From Thauera sp. UBA6194 (GTDB lineage: Bacteria > Pseudomonadota > Gammaproteobacteria > Burkholderiales > Rhodocyclaceae), in NCBI GenBank assembly GCA_002422685.1, contig DITC01000022.1, forward strand, positions 62,001-126,000: 64,000 bases of DNA. Reading direction: 5' to 3'. This document shows positions 41,271 to 50,039 of the stretch, in pieces (the stretch's first letter is position 1; the number at the start of each line of letters is the position of its first letter). A model generated the notes under the pieces. That model had not been told where the DNA came from, did no database searches, and saw only the letters and a list, made by a program, of their open reading frames with translations. The position numbers and the translations under genes are program-made.

Positions 41271-41409
41271 TCGCGTGGTTCCTTTCGAGAGATTGGTGCG
41301 GGCCGATGCGCTCGGCGCGACCGGTTCGGGGTGTTCGATGTCCTGACTGTCTCGTCTGCGGAGCGCCGCGTTGCGACCGAGCGTTCGCGGCGCAGAGGCC
41401 GGCGCGCGC

Positions 41410-42330
41410 TCAGCCGGGCAGCAGCCACTCGCCCTTGCCGTCCACCGCCAGATCGCCCACCAGGCGGCGCGGCGCGCATTCGGGCAGCGCTGCAAAACGG
41501 CCGCCATGATAAGCGAGGCTGCGGCGCAGCAATGTCCAGAAAACGACGATATCTTGATGCGTCGAGACGAAGGAGGACGGGGCCGCAGGCGGCGGGCCCG
41601 CGAACACCAAGGTGCCGCGGCGCATGCCGTAGCCGCAGTGTGCGCCCACCCGGCCGGCGACCGCGATCGTACCGGCGACCAGGCGCGAGGCGAGGAAGTC
41701 GCCCGCATCGCCATGCAGCACCACCGTGCCGCGGCGCATGCGGTCGCCACAGCGCGCGCCGGCATTGCCGCGCACGATGAGCGTGCCGCCACGCATGCCG
41801 TCCATGCTGCCGGGCAGCACGCCGGCGGCGAAGTCGCCGACATCGCCGGCGATCTCGATCAAGCCACCCGCCATCTCGCAGCCGGCGAGTTGCCCGGCGG
41901 CACCCTGCACGCGGATATCGCCCGCGCGCATCGACAGGCCGAGGCGGTCGCCCACCGCGCCGTCGATGCGCAGCACGCCGCCATCCAGCCCCTGGCCGAT
42001 GGCGTCGAAGCGCGACAGGTCGCCCTCGAGGCGGAGTTCGGAGGGCGGTTCAGCATGGCCCTGGGTCGTTGCCGCCGGGTGCATGCCCGACGACGCCTCC
42101 ACGACTGACTGATTGATGGCATCCGCCGCACCCGCGCCGACCTCGCCATCGAGCGTGGCGATGTCGAACAGCTCGCCCAGCGCCAGCATCGCGTTGCCAT
42201 GGCGCACCTCGACGCGCGCCACCTCGTCCGCCGTCATCCCCGCCAGCCGCGCCGGCAGCACGCCGCCGAAGTCGACGCGGAAATCCGGTTGCGCCTTCAG
42301 ACGCAGGCACCAGCCTCGTGTCGCGCTCAT
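41410..42330 (-). CDS. fhcC: Formyltransferase/hydrolase complex subunit C
   Basis: A 306-residue protein of the FwdC/FhcC family, a right-handed beta-helix rich in Gly and repeated turns (GDIRVQGAAGQLAGCEMAGG, GTLIVRGNAGARCGDRMRRG). In methylotrophs it is the structural subunit that holds the polyglutamylated methylofuran cofactor beside FhcA and FhcD. Gene order fhcB-fhcA-fhcD-fhcC matches other bacterial clusters. The ATG at 42330 overlaps the fhcD stop by four bases. The C-terminus (LPECAPRRLVGDLAVDGKGE) is intact. Confidence 0.93.
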   Translation of the reverse strand: MSATRGWCLRLKAQPDFRVDFGGVLPARLAGMTADEVARVEVRHGNAMLALGELFDIATLDGEVGAGAADAINQSVVEASSGMHPAATTQGHAEPPSELRLEGDLSRFDAIGQGLDGGVLRIDGAVGDRLGLSMRAGDIRVQGAAGQLAGCEMAGGLIEIAGDVGDFAAGVLPGSMDGMRGGTLIVRGNAGARCGDRMRRGTVVLHGDAGDFLASRLVAGTIAVAGRVGAHCGYGMRRGTLVFAGPPPAAPSSFVSTHQDIVVFWTLLRRSLAYHGGRFAALPECAPRRLVGDLAVDGKGEWLLPG

Positions 42331-43262
42331 GCCGCGCCCTCCCCGATCAGCTTGTGCAGATGGAAGTGGAAGGGCCCGAGCTTGCCGCCGTAGTTGCCGG
42401 CGGAGATGCGCGTGACCCCGGCCGCCGCGCCGCGCGCGACGATGGCCTCGATACCGGCGCGCATCGAGGCGGCAACGTCCGCCTCGGTCAGGCCGTCGAT
42501 GACGATCTCCATTACGCAGCGCGTGTCGGCGTCGAGCTCGCTGTGCTTGGCCAAGGGCGTCAGCGCCGGGCAGAAGGCGTCGTTGGTCGAGGCCATCAGC
42601 GCGGGGTACTTGCTGCCCACCTTGGAGCCGGAGCGCACCACGCCGCCGGGGAAGGGCATGATTGTGCCGCGTACCGCGCGCATCGCCTCGACCGCGGCCT
42701 CGGCGCCGGCGAGCGCGGCGTCGGTGTCGCGCGCCAGCAGCAGCAGGTTGCCGCCGCCCACCGCCTTCACCAGCGCGGTGGTTTCCTGCGCGACGAACTC
42801 GCCGTCCATCACCGGCACCCGCCAGTAGCGCTTGCCGTCGATCATCTTGGAGATCTGCCAGCCGTCGCCGAAGAAGCGCAGATTCCTGCCAAGCGCGATC
42901 GCCTCGCCTTCATCCAGTCCGGCATAGATCGCGGTGGTCGGGCAGGTCAGCACGCACTGGCCGACGCGGCGCTCGAGCTGCTTGGCGAGCTCCTTGCCCG
43001 ACATCGAGAACAGCAGCACCGACACGCCGGGCCGGCCGTCGGGCGTCTCGTCCGCGCCCAGCATGCGCTCGATGCCGGCCTCGCAGCCGCAGGCGATCAC
43101 CGAGGTGGCGAAGCCGGTCATGGAAACCGCTGCATTGCGCGCCCAGGTCTCGTTGTGGGCGGTGATCAGCACCCGCGTGGCCTTCATCGGGAAGGCCTCG
43201 GCGAAGGTGCCGTCGATCGTCACGCCGTTGAGCGTCACGCTGTTGGTGGGCGCCGGATTCAT
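42327..43262 (-). CDS. fhcD: Formylmethanofuran:tetrahydromethanopterin formyltransferase
   Basis: A 311-residue formyltransferase (Ftr/FhcD) that moves the formyl group from formyl-H4MPT to methylofuran, in the oxidative direction. Typical blocks are TLNGVTIDGTFAEAFPMKATR, AHNETWARNAAVSMTGF, FPGGVVRSGSKVGSKYPALM and RISAGNYGGKLGPFHFHLH. I chose the ATG at 43262, which has a GGAG upstream. A GTG at 43292 overlapping the fhcA stop (GTGA) would add ten residues and is a fair alternative. It is the third gene of the operon. Confidence 0.95.
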   Translation of the reverse strand: MNPAPTNSVTLNGVTIDGTFAEAFPMKATRVLITAHNETWARNAAVSMTGFATSVIACGCEAGIERMLGADETPDGRPGVSVLLFSMSGKELAKQLERRVGQCVLTCPTTAIYAGLDEGEAIALGRNLRFFGDGWQISKMIDGKRYWRVPVMDGEFVAQETTALVKAVGGGNLLLLARDTDAALAGAEAAVEAMRAVRGTIMPFPGGVVRSGSKVGSKYPALMASTNDAFCPALTPLAKHSELDADTRCVMEIVIDGLTEADVAASMRAGIEAIVARGAAAGVTRISAGNYGGKLGPFHFHLHKLIGEGAA

Positions 43263-43288
43263 CGCGCTCGTCGTCTCCTGCGGGTTGC

Positions 43289-44965
43289 TCACAGCGTCCT
43301 CCCGCGTCCGTGCACCTTGCACGCCAGCAGCGCGCCGCCGTTGCTGCACGAACACAGCTCGTCGGTGCCGATCTTCATGTGGCGCCAGCTCATGCTGGCG
43401 TGGCGGTCGGCATATGCCTCGACCGTCTTCTCGATCGCCGGGTCGTAGTCGGTCTCGACGAAGTGCGTGCCGCCCACCGGCACGGCCTCGATGCGGCCCT
43501 TGCGTGCCACCAGGCGGCCGTCCTTGAACACGTATTCCGGGGTGGCGAACATCGCCTCGCGGTCGGCCTCCTCGCGATACACGGCGATGTCGGCCGCGGC
43601 GCCGATGCCGAGCTGGCCGCGGTCGGTCAGGCCGAGCAGGCGCGCCGGCGCGGCGCGGGTCATGATCGCGATCTCGTACAGCGAGAGTTCGCGGCGGATC
43701 TCGCGCAGGTCCGCCATCGCCGCCACGTCCGGATGCAGGCGCGCGAGCTGCTCGTCGCGGAAGCTCTTGTCCATCAGCAATTTGATGAGGTGCGGGTAGC
43801 TGGTGAAGGGGCCGCCGTTGGGGTGATCGGTGGTCAACACTACGCGCCAGGGGTCGTCCATCAGCAGGAAGATCTCCAGCCCGATCGCCCACTGCAGCGC
43901 GTTCACATAGCTCTGCTCGCGGTAGCGGAAGGGCACGACGCCACAGCCGGCGTCGCACTCGATGTCGCCGCCGACGTACTTGCGCGGGCTGCCGAGGTCG
44001 GCGTTGGCGAACTGGCGCATGGTGTCGCCCGAGGCGGTAACGGTCTGGCCGAAGATGATCTGGCCGACGTCGATGCTGACGTTGGGTGCCGCATTGACGC
44101 GCTCGACCAGTTGCCGCGCCGCAGAGGAAAACTTCTTCGGCCCTTCCCGGCCGTAGCTGTGGAACTGAATGTGGGTGAGGTGCCCGGGCAGGCCCTCGAG
44201 CGCGTCGATGGTGGCAAGCGTCGAGTCGATGTTGCCCGCCACGCCCAGGTTGCTGGCGTGGATGTGCAGCGGGTGCGGCACGCCGAGCTCGGACAGCGCA
44301 CGCGCCAGGCTGTGCACCACCTGGCGCGGCGTCACCTGCCAATGCACGTGGTCCTCGTCGACGTCGAGCTTCCTCTGGTTGAACTTGAAGGCCGAGATGC
44401 CGCCCGGGTTCACCACCTTCACGCCCATCGCCCGGCTGGCGTTGATCGACCAGCCGACGTAGTCGCGGATGCGCTGCGGGTCTTCGCCGCGCGCCAGCAT
44501 CTCGAGGAAGAGTTCCTCGTTGCCCAGCATCACGTAGGCGCCGTGGTCGAGGATCGGCGTGTCGCCCATCTCCATGTGCGCCTGGCGCGCATTGGTGGCC
44601 AGCATCGCGGGCTCGAAGGCGGCGGTGTAGCCCATCTGTGCGTAGCGGTAACCGGTCTCGAGCGTGCCGGGCGTGCAGCAGCCGGTGGAGGCGAGCTCGA
44701 GCAGCGAGTCGCGCGGACGATTGAGGCGGTGGTCCTCGGGCAGCATCATGCGCGCCAGGTTCACCTTGCCGCCGCCGATGTGGGTGTGCAGGTCGATGCC
44801 ACCGGCCATCACCACGCAACCGGCGAGGTCGTATTCGGTGTCGACCTTGTCCTGCGGGTGCAGCGCGACGATGCGGCCGTCGCGGATGCAGATGTCGCGG
44901 ACCTCGCCGTCGACGCCGTTGGCGGGGTCGTAGACGCGCCCGCCCTTGAGCCGGATCGTCGTCAT
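43289..44965 (-). CDS. fhcA: Formyltransferase/hydrolase complex subunit A (formyl-methylofuran hydrolase)
   Basis: A 558-residue amidohydrolase-type subunit. It hydrolyses formyl-methylofuran to formate and methylofuran. Metal ligands are visible in GGIDLHTHIGGGKVN, the HIHASNLG segment and a downstream TTDHPNGGPFTSY motif. The N-terminal MTTIRLKGGRVYDPANG is the usual dihydroorotase-like start. The ATG at 44965 overlaps the fhcB stop (ATGA). Length is normal. FhcA, B, C and D form the complex that replaces the archaeal formylmethanofuran dehydrogenase without redox chemistry. Confidence 0.95.
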   Translation of the reverse strand: MTTIRLKGGRVYDPANGVDGEVRDICIRDGRIVALHPQDKVDTEYDLAGCVVMAGGIDLHTHIGGGKVNLARMMLPEDHRLNRPRDSLLELASTGCCTPGTLETGYRYAQMGYTAAFEPAMLATNARQAHMEMGDTPILDHGAYVMLGNEELFLEMLARGEDPQRIRDYVGWSINASRAMGVKVVNPGGISAFKFNQRKLDVDEDHVHWQVTPRQVVHSLARALSELGVPHPLHIHASNLGVAGNIDSTLATIDALEGLPGHLTHIQFHSYGREGPKKFSSAARQLVERVNAAPNVSIDVGQIIFGQTVTASGDTMRQFANADLGSPRKYVGGDIECDAGCGVVPFRYREQSYVNALQWAIGLEIFLLMDDPWRVVLTTDHPNGGPFTSYPHLIKLLMDKSFRDEQLARLHPDVAAMADLREIRRELSLYEIAIMTRAAPARLLGLTDRGQLGIGAAADIAVYREEADREAMFATPEYVFKDGRLVARKGRIEAVPVGGTHFVETDYDPAIEKTVEAYADRHASMSWRHMKIGTDELCSCSNGGALLACKVHGRGRTL

Positions 44966-46260
44966 TGCGCCCCCTCCTTCGCCGCGACGCCGCTCGTCAG
45001 ACGCGCAAGCAGCGCGCGCGCCACCTCGGCCACGTTCGGCAGGCCGTCGTCGCGCATGGCGTAGAGCGGCAGCGACACCACGCTGTCGGCGCGCAGCAGG
45101 TGGCCGTCGGCGTTGATGCCGGGTGTGGCCACCGGGATGAAGACAGTGCCGGGCTGCGCGCAGGCCGCGGCCAGCGCCGGATGGCCGAGCACGATGCGCG
45201 GCAGCGTCGTCTGCGGCGGAGGCAGGTCGGGCGTGAAGCTCGCCACCCACAGCAGCAGATCCACCGCGCGCTCGTCGAGCAGGCGCGCGCTGGCGTACTG
45301 CAGCGGGTCGTGATCCACGCCCTGCGGCCCCACACGCGAGCGCAGCGGCAGGCCGGAGAGCCAGCTCATCGCGCCGTTGGCAGTCTGCGCGCCGTCGTTG
45401 CCACCGAGCGTCAAGGCGCCGGCGCGGGTCTTGCGGTTGAGGTTCATCAGCAGGCGCAGCAGGGTCTCGCCGACCAGCGCACCGTGCGGCGGCAGGCGGG
45501 CGGGTTCCCAGACGATCACGCAGTAGCGGGCGCTGCGCATGGCGTCGGCCAAGGCCACCAGCGCGCCATCGGGGTCGGGGATGCGCCGGCCATCGAGCAG
45601 CGCCGCCAGCATCGCCACCGTGTCGAAGATGTCGCCCGCCGGGCGCACGGATTCCACCGCGCTCGCCCAGGGGATGTCATCCGCAGCCGGCATTCCGTCA
45701 CCCGCGGCGAGAAAAACCACCCTGCACGCCGCTTCGTGCCCCTCGGCCGGCGCACAGCGGCGGAAGAACTCGGGATAGCTCGACACCGCATCGGTGCCGA
45801 TGCACACGATCAGGTCGGCGCGATTGCGGATCTCGGCCAGCGTGGTGAACATCTGCCCGCGGTCCTGCAGCATGCGCAGCGCGGGCATCATCGCCTCGCC
45901 ATGGGCGTGATCGAGGATGGCGCCGCCCACGTTCGCCAGCCGGTAGAGCGCGCGCATGCCCTGCACGTCGGCGGCCAGACCGCCAAACAGCGGCAGGCGC
46001 GCCGCCGCGAGGCGGGCTGCTGCGGCGTCGAGCGCGGCGTCAAGGTCCCGGCCTGCGCCATCCACGCTCGGGGTGGCGATACCCAGGTCGTCGAAGGTGG
46101 CAAGGCCGGACCGCGCGCGCGGACAATCGCTGCCGTGTAGCTGCAACACCGGCCCACTCTCGAGTGCGAAGCCGTCGCACAGCAGGCTGCAGAATGGGCA
46201 GGTCCAGGTTCCCGGCTGCGCGGCTGCCCCGCCGGCGGCCCCGTTGGAAGTCGTATTCAT
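44962..46260 (-). CDS. fhcB: Formyltransferase/hydrolase complex subunit B
   Basis: A 432-residue subunit related to the FwdB (molybdopterin) subunit of archaeal formylmethanofuran dehydrogenase. Only the first Cys cluster WTCPFCSLLCDG remains, and the bacterial family is known to work as part of a hydrolase without pterin redox. Other conserved parts are SYPEFFRRCAP and LTLGGNDGAQTANGAMSWLSG. ATG 46260 is preferred to the GTG two codons before because GAGG is well placed. It is the first gene of the operon; the 376 bp upstream must carry the operon promoter. Confidence 0.93.
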   Translation of the reverse strand: MNTTSNGAAGGAAAQPGTWTCPFCSLLCDGFALESGPVLQLHGSDCPRARSGLATFDDLGIATPSVDGAGRDLDAALDAAAARLAAARLPLFGGLAADVQGMRALYRLANVGGAILDHAHGEAMMPALRMLQDRGQMFTTLAEIRNRADLIVCIGTDAVSSYPEFFRRCAPAEGHEAACRVVFLAAGDGMPAADDIPWASAVESVRPAGDIFDTVAMLAALLDGRRIPDPDGALVALADAMRSARYCVIVWEPARLPPHGALVGETLLRLLMNLNRKTRAGALTLGGNDGAQTANGAMSWLSGLPLRSRVGPQGVDHDPLQYASARLLDERAVDLLLWVASFTPDLPPPQTTLPRIVLGHPALAAACAQPGTVFIPVATPGINADGHLLRADSVVSLPLYAMRDDGLPNVAEVARALLARLTSGVAAKEGAQ

Positions 46261-46636
46261 GCGCACGCCTCATGCAAGCGATATGCCAGGCCGCGCGTGC
46301 AGGCTGGCGCCCGGTCCGGGCGTCATGGCCGCGCGACACCCCGCGTCCCAAGGCCTGGCGGCGTTCAAATCTGGCACAGCGCACCCGCCGCGCTGGGCCC
46401 GAGTGTGTCACAACTGAGCAGCCAAAAAGAGCTGGCCGATCTGGCGCGTACATCCGCGCTGCATCGATGCGATGCACAAGCCGGCTCAAGCTGAGCTTGG
46501 CCAAACCTTGGTCCTCGCCGCGGAGCGGATCCTTGAATGGCTGTTCCAGTCCGAAAGCTACCGCTTGGGCAACAGAAGCACAGCACCATCAGTCGCCGCC
46601 CACCCTGCGCCGATTTGGCGGGAGCAGTCCAGGTGT
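46261..46636. other. Intergenic region upstream of fhcB, no recognisable gene
   Basis: A 376-bp stretch between the fhc operon and the fic gene, both on the minus strand. Short open frames exist (for example 46365-46589) but none shows a family match or a ribosome site. It must carry the fhc promoter; I could not fix it by eye. Composition is similar to coding DNA, so a decayed gene remnant cannot be excluded. Confidence 0.45.
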
Positions 46637-47755
46637 TCAGGCGTAAGGCTGGAACTGGTTGTTGTCCCGGCTGAGCAATTGCATCAGCTTGGGGTGGATG
46701 AAGATCTTTTCCTTGCCGAACTGCATTTCACGCAGCACGCCCAGATCAGCCAGATCGTGCAGGTAGCGCGAGGCGGCCTGGCGCTGGGCAATGCCTTTGT
46801 CCACCAGGTTGCCGATGCGGCAATAAGGCTGCTCGAAGATCACGTCCACCAGTTCGCGGGTGTAGATCTTGGGCAGGCGCGTGCGCACGTGTTCGGTGGT
46901 GTGTTCGACCAGCGTGCGGATGGCGGCGATCTTGCCGGTGGTCCATCTGGACGTGTCGGCCACAGCCTGCAGCATGAAGAGCAGCCAGGGCTCCCAGGCG
47001 TCATCCCGCGTGACGCCGAGCAGCAGGCGGTAGTAGTCGGCCCTGTGGGCGATCACATGGCGGCTGAGGTACAGGATGGGCAGATTCAGCAGCTCTTCCT
47101 GGATGAGGTAGAGGATGTTGAGCACGCGTCCGGTGCGGCCATTGCCATCGGTGAACGGATGGATGGCTTCGAACTGGTAATGACCCACGGCCATGCGGAT
47201 CAACGGGTCCAGCTCGGTCTGGTTGTGCAGGAAACGCTCCCAGTTGGCGAGCATGTCGCGCAAGCGGCCTTCGCCTTCGGGTGGGGTGTAGACCACCTCG
47301 CCCGTGCGGTCGTTGGCGAGCTGGGTGCCCGGGGTACCACGAATGTCCATGTCCACGCCCTTGAGGGTGCGGCACACGTCCACGGCGGTGGCGGTGCATA
47401 GCGGACGCGCCTTGAGCGACTGAAAACCCTGGTGCAGCGCAGTGCGGTAGCGCAGCGCTTCCTTGGTCGCGGGGTCGGCGTTGTCGTGGCCCTGGGCGTA
47501 CTGAAAGAGCTGGTCGGTCGTGGTGACGATGTTCTCGATTTCCGAGCTGTCTTTGGCTTCCAGCAGTGGAATGGTGTTGATCAGCATCGCCTGGTTGGGG
47601 ATGAGCTCGGCGGCTTGCTTGAGCTCGGCGAGCGCGGCGCGGGCCTCGATGCAGGCTTTGAGGACCACCCGGGTCTCCAGCTCGTGCGCAGGGGGCAGCG
47701 CAGGCAGGTGGTTGTGGGGCTGTACGGGATCCCAGGCGAGGGAAACGTCGGTCAT
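46637..47755 (-). CDS. Class II Fic-domain protein (AMPylase-like)
   Basis: A 372-residue Fic protein. The N-terminal part carries the autoinhibitory helix SSEIEN (matching S/T-x3-E-N) at about residues 70-75. The catalytic Fic motif HPFTDGNGRTGR begins at His199. The C-terminus is a winged-helix region (RQAASRYLHDLADLGVLREM) that could bind DNA. Fic enzymes transfer AMP from ATP to target proteins; class II members are held inactive by their own helix. The ATG at 47755 is chosen; a GTG nine codons earlier is possible but overlaps an inverted repeat. It stands alone between the fhc operon and an IS element. The repeat-rich upstream region suggests self-regulation. Target is unknown. Confidence 0.9.
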   Translation of the reverse strand: MTDVSLAWDPVQPHNHLPALPPAHELETRVVLKACIEARAALAELKQAAELIPNQAMLINTIPLLEAKDSSEIENIVTTTDQLFQYAQGHDNADPATKEALRYRTALHQGFQSLKARPLCTATAVDVCRTLKGVDMDIRGTPGTQLANDRTGEVVYTPPEGEGRLRDMLANWERFLHNQTELDPLIRMAVGHYQFEAIHPFTDGNGRTGRVLNILYLIQEELLNLPILYLSRHVIAHRADYYRLLLGVTRDDAWEPWLLFMLQAVADTSRWTTGKIAAIRTLVEHTTEHVRTRLPKIYTRELVDVIFEQPYCRIGNLVDKGIAQRQAASRYLHDLADLGVLREMQFGKEKIFIHPKLMQLLSRDNNQFQPYA

Positions 47756-47774
47756 GATGCAAAAAGCCTTTTTT

Positions 47775-47829
47775 AGCGACACATAGGCAACTTATGTCGC
47801 TGCCGACGACATGTCAACGACACATGTCG
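47775..47829. promoter_or_regulatory. Array of CGACA/TGTCG dyads upstream of fic
   Basis: Several inverted pairs of the same half-site lie within 55 bp: AGCGACA (47775-47781) with TGTCGCT (47795-47801), the palindromic GACATGTC (47808-47815) and CGACA-CA-TGTCG (47818-47829). Further CGACA copies are at 47847 and 47877. The array lies directly before the fic start codon and looks like an operator cluster. Confidence 0.65.
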
Positions 47830-47847
47830 CCATTTTCAATAAACAGC

Positions 47848-47899
47848 GACACGTCATGGTCTTCATTCGTTTTGGGCGACATGAAGACCATAACGTGTC
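47848..47899. repeat. 19-bp inverted repeat between fic and the IS element
   Basis: The arms GACACGTCATGGTCTTCAT (47848-47866) and its complement (47881-47899) pair with a single mismatch around a 14-nt spacer. It lies 38 bp from the IS left end. It is too good to be chance; it may be an operator, a terminator or the end of a small mobile element. Confidence 0.75.
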
Positions 47900-47933
47900 A
47901 CCCAGGCGGATTGATGACGATGGGCAGCACCCA

Positions 47934-47937
47934 CTAA
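47934..47937. repeat. Target-site duplication, left (CTAA)
   Basis: CTAA directly before the left IS end, matched by CTAA at 49262-49265. It fits the YTAR target of IS5-group elements. Confidence 0.75.
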
Positions 47938-49261
47938 CAGGCTGATGCAAAAGCCGGCGGTACCGCGCCAGCACTGAGGTTCAGGTCGAGTTTCATCGTG
48001 ACATCGCTTTCCGGAATCGCCTTCGCTCCGCGTTCGAATTGTCTTCGTGGCCGCAAGGGCGACCGCGAAGGCCCGTTTGAGCACCTGCGCTCATGCCTTC
48101 ACCTCCGAAACGCTCAATTTCGCGATTCGGAGCAGGTTGTATGCAGCACCAGAAATGAAGGCCGCCATCTGGGTCTTCGCCTGGCCGATGAAACGGGTCT
48201 TTCGCAATCCGCCGACCGTTTTCAACCAACCGAAGATCTCCTCGACGCGCTTTCGCTTTCGCTGGCTGACCTGGTAACCCTTGGTTCGGGTGGTTCGCCC
48301 ATCCAGGCCGGGCGTCTTCCGATCCTTGATGCGCGCGATGTGCGGTCGCACCGCGTGCTCGCGCAGGTGCCCGACAAATTCCTTCACGTGATAGCCCTTG
48401 TCGGCGCCGAGCGTCTTGGGGTGAATGTGCCGTCGACGTGCGCGAGTGAGCAGCTGCCGCGCGGCACGGTGCTCGGCCTGGGTCGATTCGGTGATGAGGA
48501 TGTCGACGCACAGCCCATTGCGGTTCTCCATGAGCACATGCCCGCCATAGCTGAGCTTGGCCGGCTGGCCCTTGCCCTTGCGCATGAGCCGAGACTCGGG
48601 ATCGGTCGTGCTTTGATGCGTGGCGTTCGAGCGCTTCTCGCCCTTGAAGTCGACCATCCCGGTGCCGTCATCACTGTCCTTGGGCGGGGTGCCATCCTTG
48701 GGCTTGAAGCTCTTGAATGAAGCCCAGGCATCGATCAGCGTGCCGTCGACCGTGAAGTGGTCCGAGGACAGCAGCTTCTGCTTGCGGGCCAGATTGACGA
48801 CCTCATCGAAGAAGCGTCGAGCCACGTCGGTGGCGACAAGGCGTTCGCGCAGGCGGCTGAAGTTCGACTGGTCCAGCGTCGGGCTCTCGAGATCCATGTC
48901 GAGAAACCAGCGGAACAGGATGTTGTAGTCAAGTTGTTCGCAGAACTGCCGGTCCGAGCGAACCGAATACAGCGCAATCAGCAATTGCGCCTTGAGCAGT
49001 CGCTCTGGCGGAATCGATGGGCGACCAGTCGAGGAGTACAGCGCGTCCAACTCCCCAGAAATTGCGCCCAGGGCACGGTCTGCCAAACGCTTCACCCGTC
49101 GCAGCGGATGATCCGCCGGCACACGCGACTCCGGCGAGAAGTAGTGGAACATCGAGGACTGGGGGTCGAGTTGGCCGCGCATCGTTGCAGGACAAGGAGT
49201 CTGGAGATACGTCTATGACAGGCAGCTTTTCGGATCGTTCACAGCCTTTTGCATCACGCTG
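47938..49261 (-). mobile_element. Complete IS5-family insertion sequence, 1324 bp
   Basis: The ends are imperfect inverted repeats: left CAGGCTGATGCAAAAGCC and right (read inward) CAGCGTGATGCAAAAGGC, 15 of 18 identical, sharing TGATGCAAAAG. A CTAA duplication flanks both ends. One full transposase gene lies inside on the minus strand. The element is intact, so it may have arrived recently. Confidence 0.85.
48091..49182 (-). CDS. IS5-family transposase
   Basis: A 363-residue DDE transposase. The N-terminal DUF772-type DNA-binding region (YSVRSDRQFCEQLDYNILFRWFLDM) is followed by the catalytic DDE_Tnp_1 domain. The DDE residues are likely in FTVDGTLIDAWAS, LGADKGYHVKEF, and the glutamate of KRVEEIFGWLKTVGG. 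The reading frame is full length without frameshift, so transposition activity is possible. It lies within inverted repeats at 47938-49261, and the 153 bp after its stop belongs to the left end of the element. The closest relatives by pattern are the proteobacterial IS5-group elements, but an ISfinder name cannot be given. Confidence 0.93.
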   Translation of the reverse strand: MRGQLDPQSSMFHYFSPESRVPADHPLRRVKRLADRALGAISGELDALYSSTGRPSIPPERLLKAQLLIALYSVRSDRQFCEQLDYNILFRWFLDMDLESPTLDQSNFSRLRERLVATDVARRFFDEVVNLARKQKLLSSDHFTVDGTLIDAWASFKSFKPKDGTPPKDSDDGTGMVDFKGEKRSNATHQSTTDPESRLMRKGKGQPAKLSYGGHVLMENRNGLCVDILITESTQAEHRAARQLLTRARRRHIHPKTLGADKGYHVKEFVGHLREHAVRPHIARIKDRKTPGLDGRTTRTKGYQVSQRKRKRVEEIFGWLKTVGGLRKTRFIGQAKTQMAAFISGAAYNLLRIAKLSVSEVKA

Positions 49262-49265
49262 CTAA
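49262..49265. repeat. Target-site duplication, right (CTAA)
   Basis: CTAA directly after the right IS end, the partner of 47934-47937. Confidence 0.75.
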
Positions 49266-49328
49266 GCATTGCTTTTCACAAGATCAAGCGCAGCGAGCCC
49301 ATCCGCTCGATCTGGCATGACTCCTGCG

Positions 49329-50039
49329 TCAGCGCCCACCGTGTTGCACACCAATCCGGCAGTCGTGCAGCGCGGATGCGACCAGCCAGGCCTGCGCGCC
49401 CGACTCCGCCGCGCGCCGCAGATCCGCCGCATCACGAATACCGCCGGCGCCGATCAGGCGGACGTCGGCTCGCAGCGCCTGCATCGCACGCAGCGCGTCG
49501 AGGTCCGGCCCCGCGTCTGCGCCCACTCGGTCGAGCGTCATCACGATCACCCGCTCGGGCCACCATTCGGGATGCGCGTGGCAACCGGCCGCATCGAGCA
49601 GGCTGCCCTCGCGGCGGTCGAGTGACAGAATGCAGTGCGCGCGGTAGGCCTCGAGGCAGCGGCGCGCAATGTGGGCGTCGGGCAGCGACTCGCTGGCCAC
49701 GATCGGCGTGACGCGATCGGCGTGCGTGCCGAGGCGTTGGCGCAAGGTGTCGATCGCCGCGGCGTCGCGAAAGCCGCCGTCGAGCCAGATGTGCACGGCG
49801 GGCAGGCGGTCGAGCAGCGCGGCGAGGATGTCGAACTGCAGTTCGCCGCCCATCAGCGCATCGAGATCGGCAATGTACAGGGTGTCGCTCGCGGCACGCG
49901 CGAGCAGGCGCGGCGCGAGATCGAGCGGCGCGCTCGATTCACACAGGGGCGACCGGATCGGCCGGTAGGCGCTGCGTTCGCCGCGCACGCCACGGACGAC
50001 CTGGCCGGCCATCAGGTCGATGACGGGAATGAGCTGCAT
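49329..50039 (-). CDS. HisA-like TIM-barrel protein of the C1-cofactor cluster
   Basis: A 236-residue protein related to HisA/HisF. It begins MQLIPVIDLMAGQVVRGVRG and has the phosphate-binding loops LDGGFRDAA and LIGAGGIRDAADLRRA near the C-terminus, so it should bind a phosphorylated sugar-type substrate. HisA proper works in histidine synthesis, but the neighbours here are methylofuran genes, not his genes. Similar HisA-like genes accompany H4MPT/methylofuran clusters in methylotrophs, and the step is not assigned. The start codon shares bases with the divergent ATP-grasp gene (CATG), leaving no room for separate promoters at the starts. It ends 64 bp from the IS element. Confidence 0.85.
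   Translation of the reverse strand: MQLIPVIDLMAGQVVRGVRGERSAYRPIRSPLCESSAPLDLAPRLLARAASDTLYIADLDALMGGELQFDILAALLDRLPAVHIWLDGGFRDAAAIDTLRQRLGTHADRVTPIVASESLPDAHIARRCLEAYRAHCILSLDRREGSLLDAAGCHAHPEWWPERVIVMTLDRVGADAGPDLDALRAMQALRADVRLIGAGGIRDAADLRRAAESGAQAWLVASALHDCRIGVQHGGR

Noticed and set aside
46040..46504. A 154-codon minus frame spanning the fhcB start
   Set aside because: It overlaps fhcB in another frame and the upstream part shows no known domain.
47863..48084. A 73-codon minus frame at the left IS end
   Set aside because: It crosses the IS border and has no family features.
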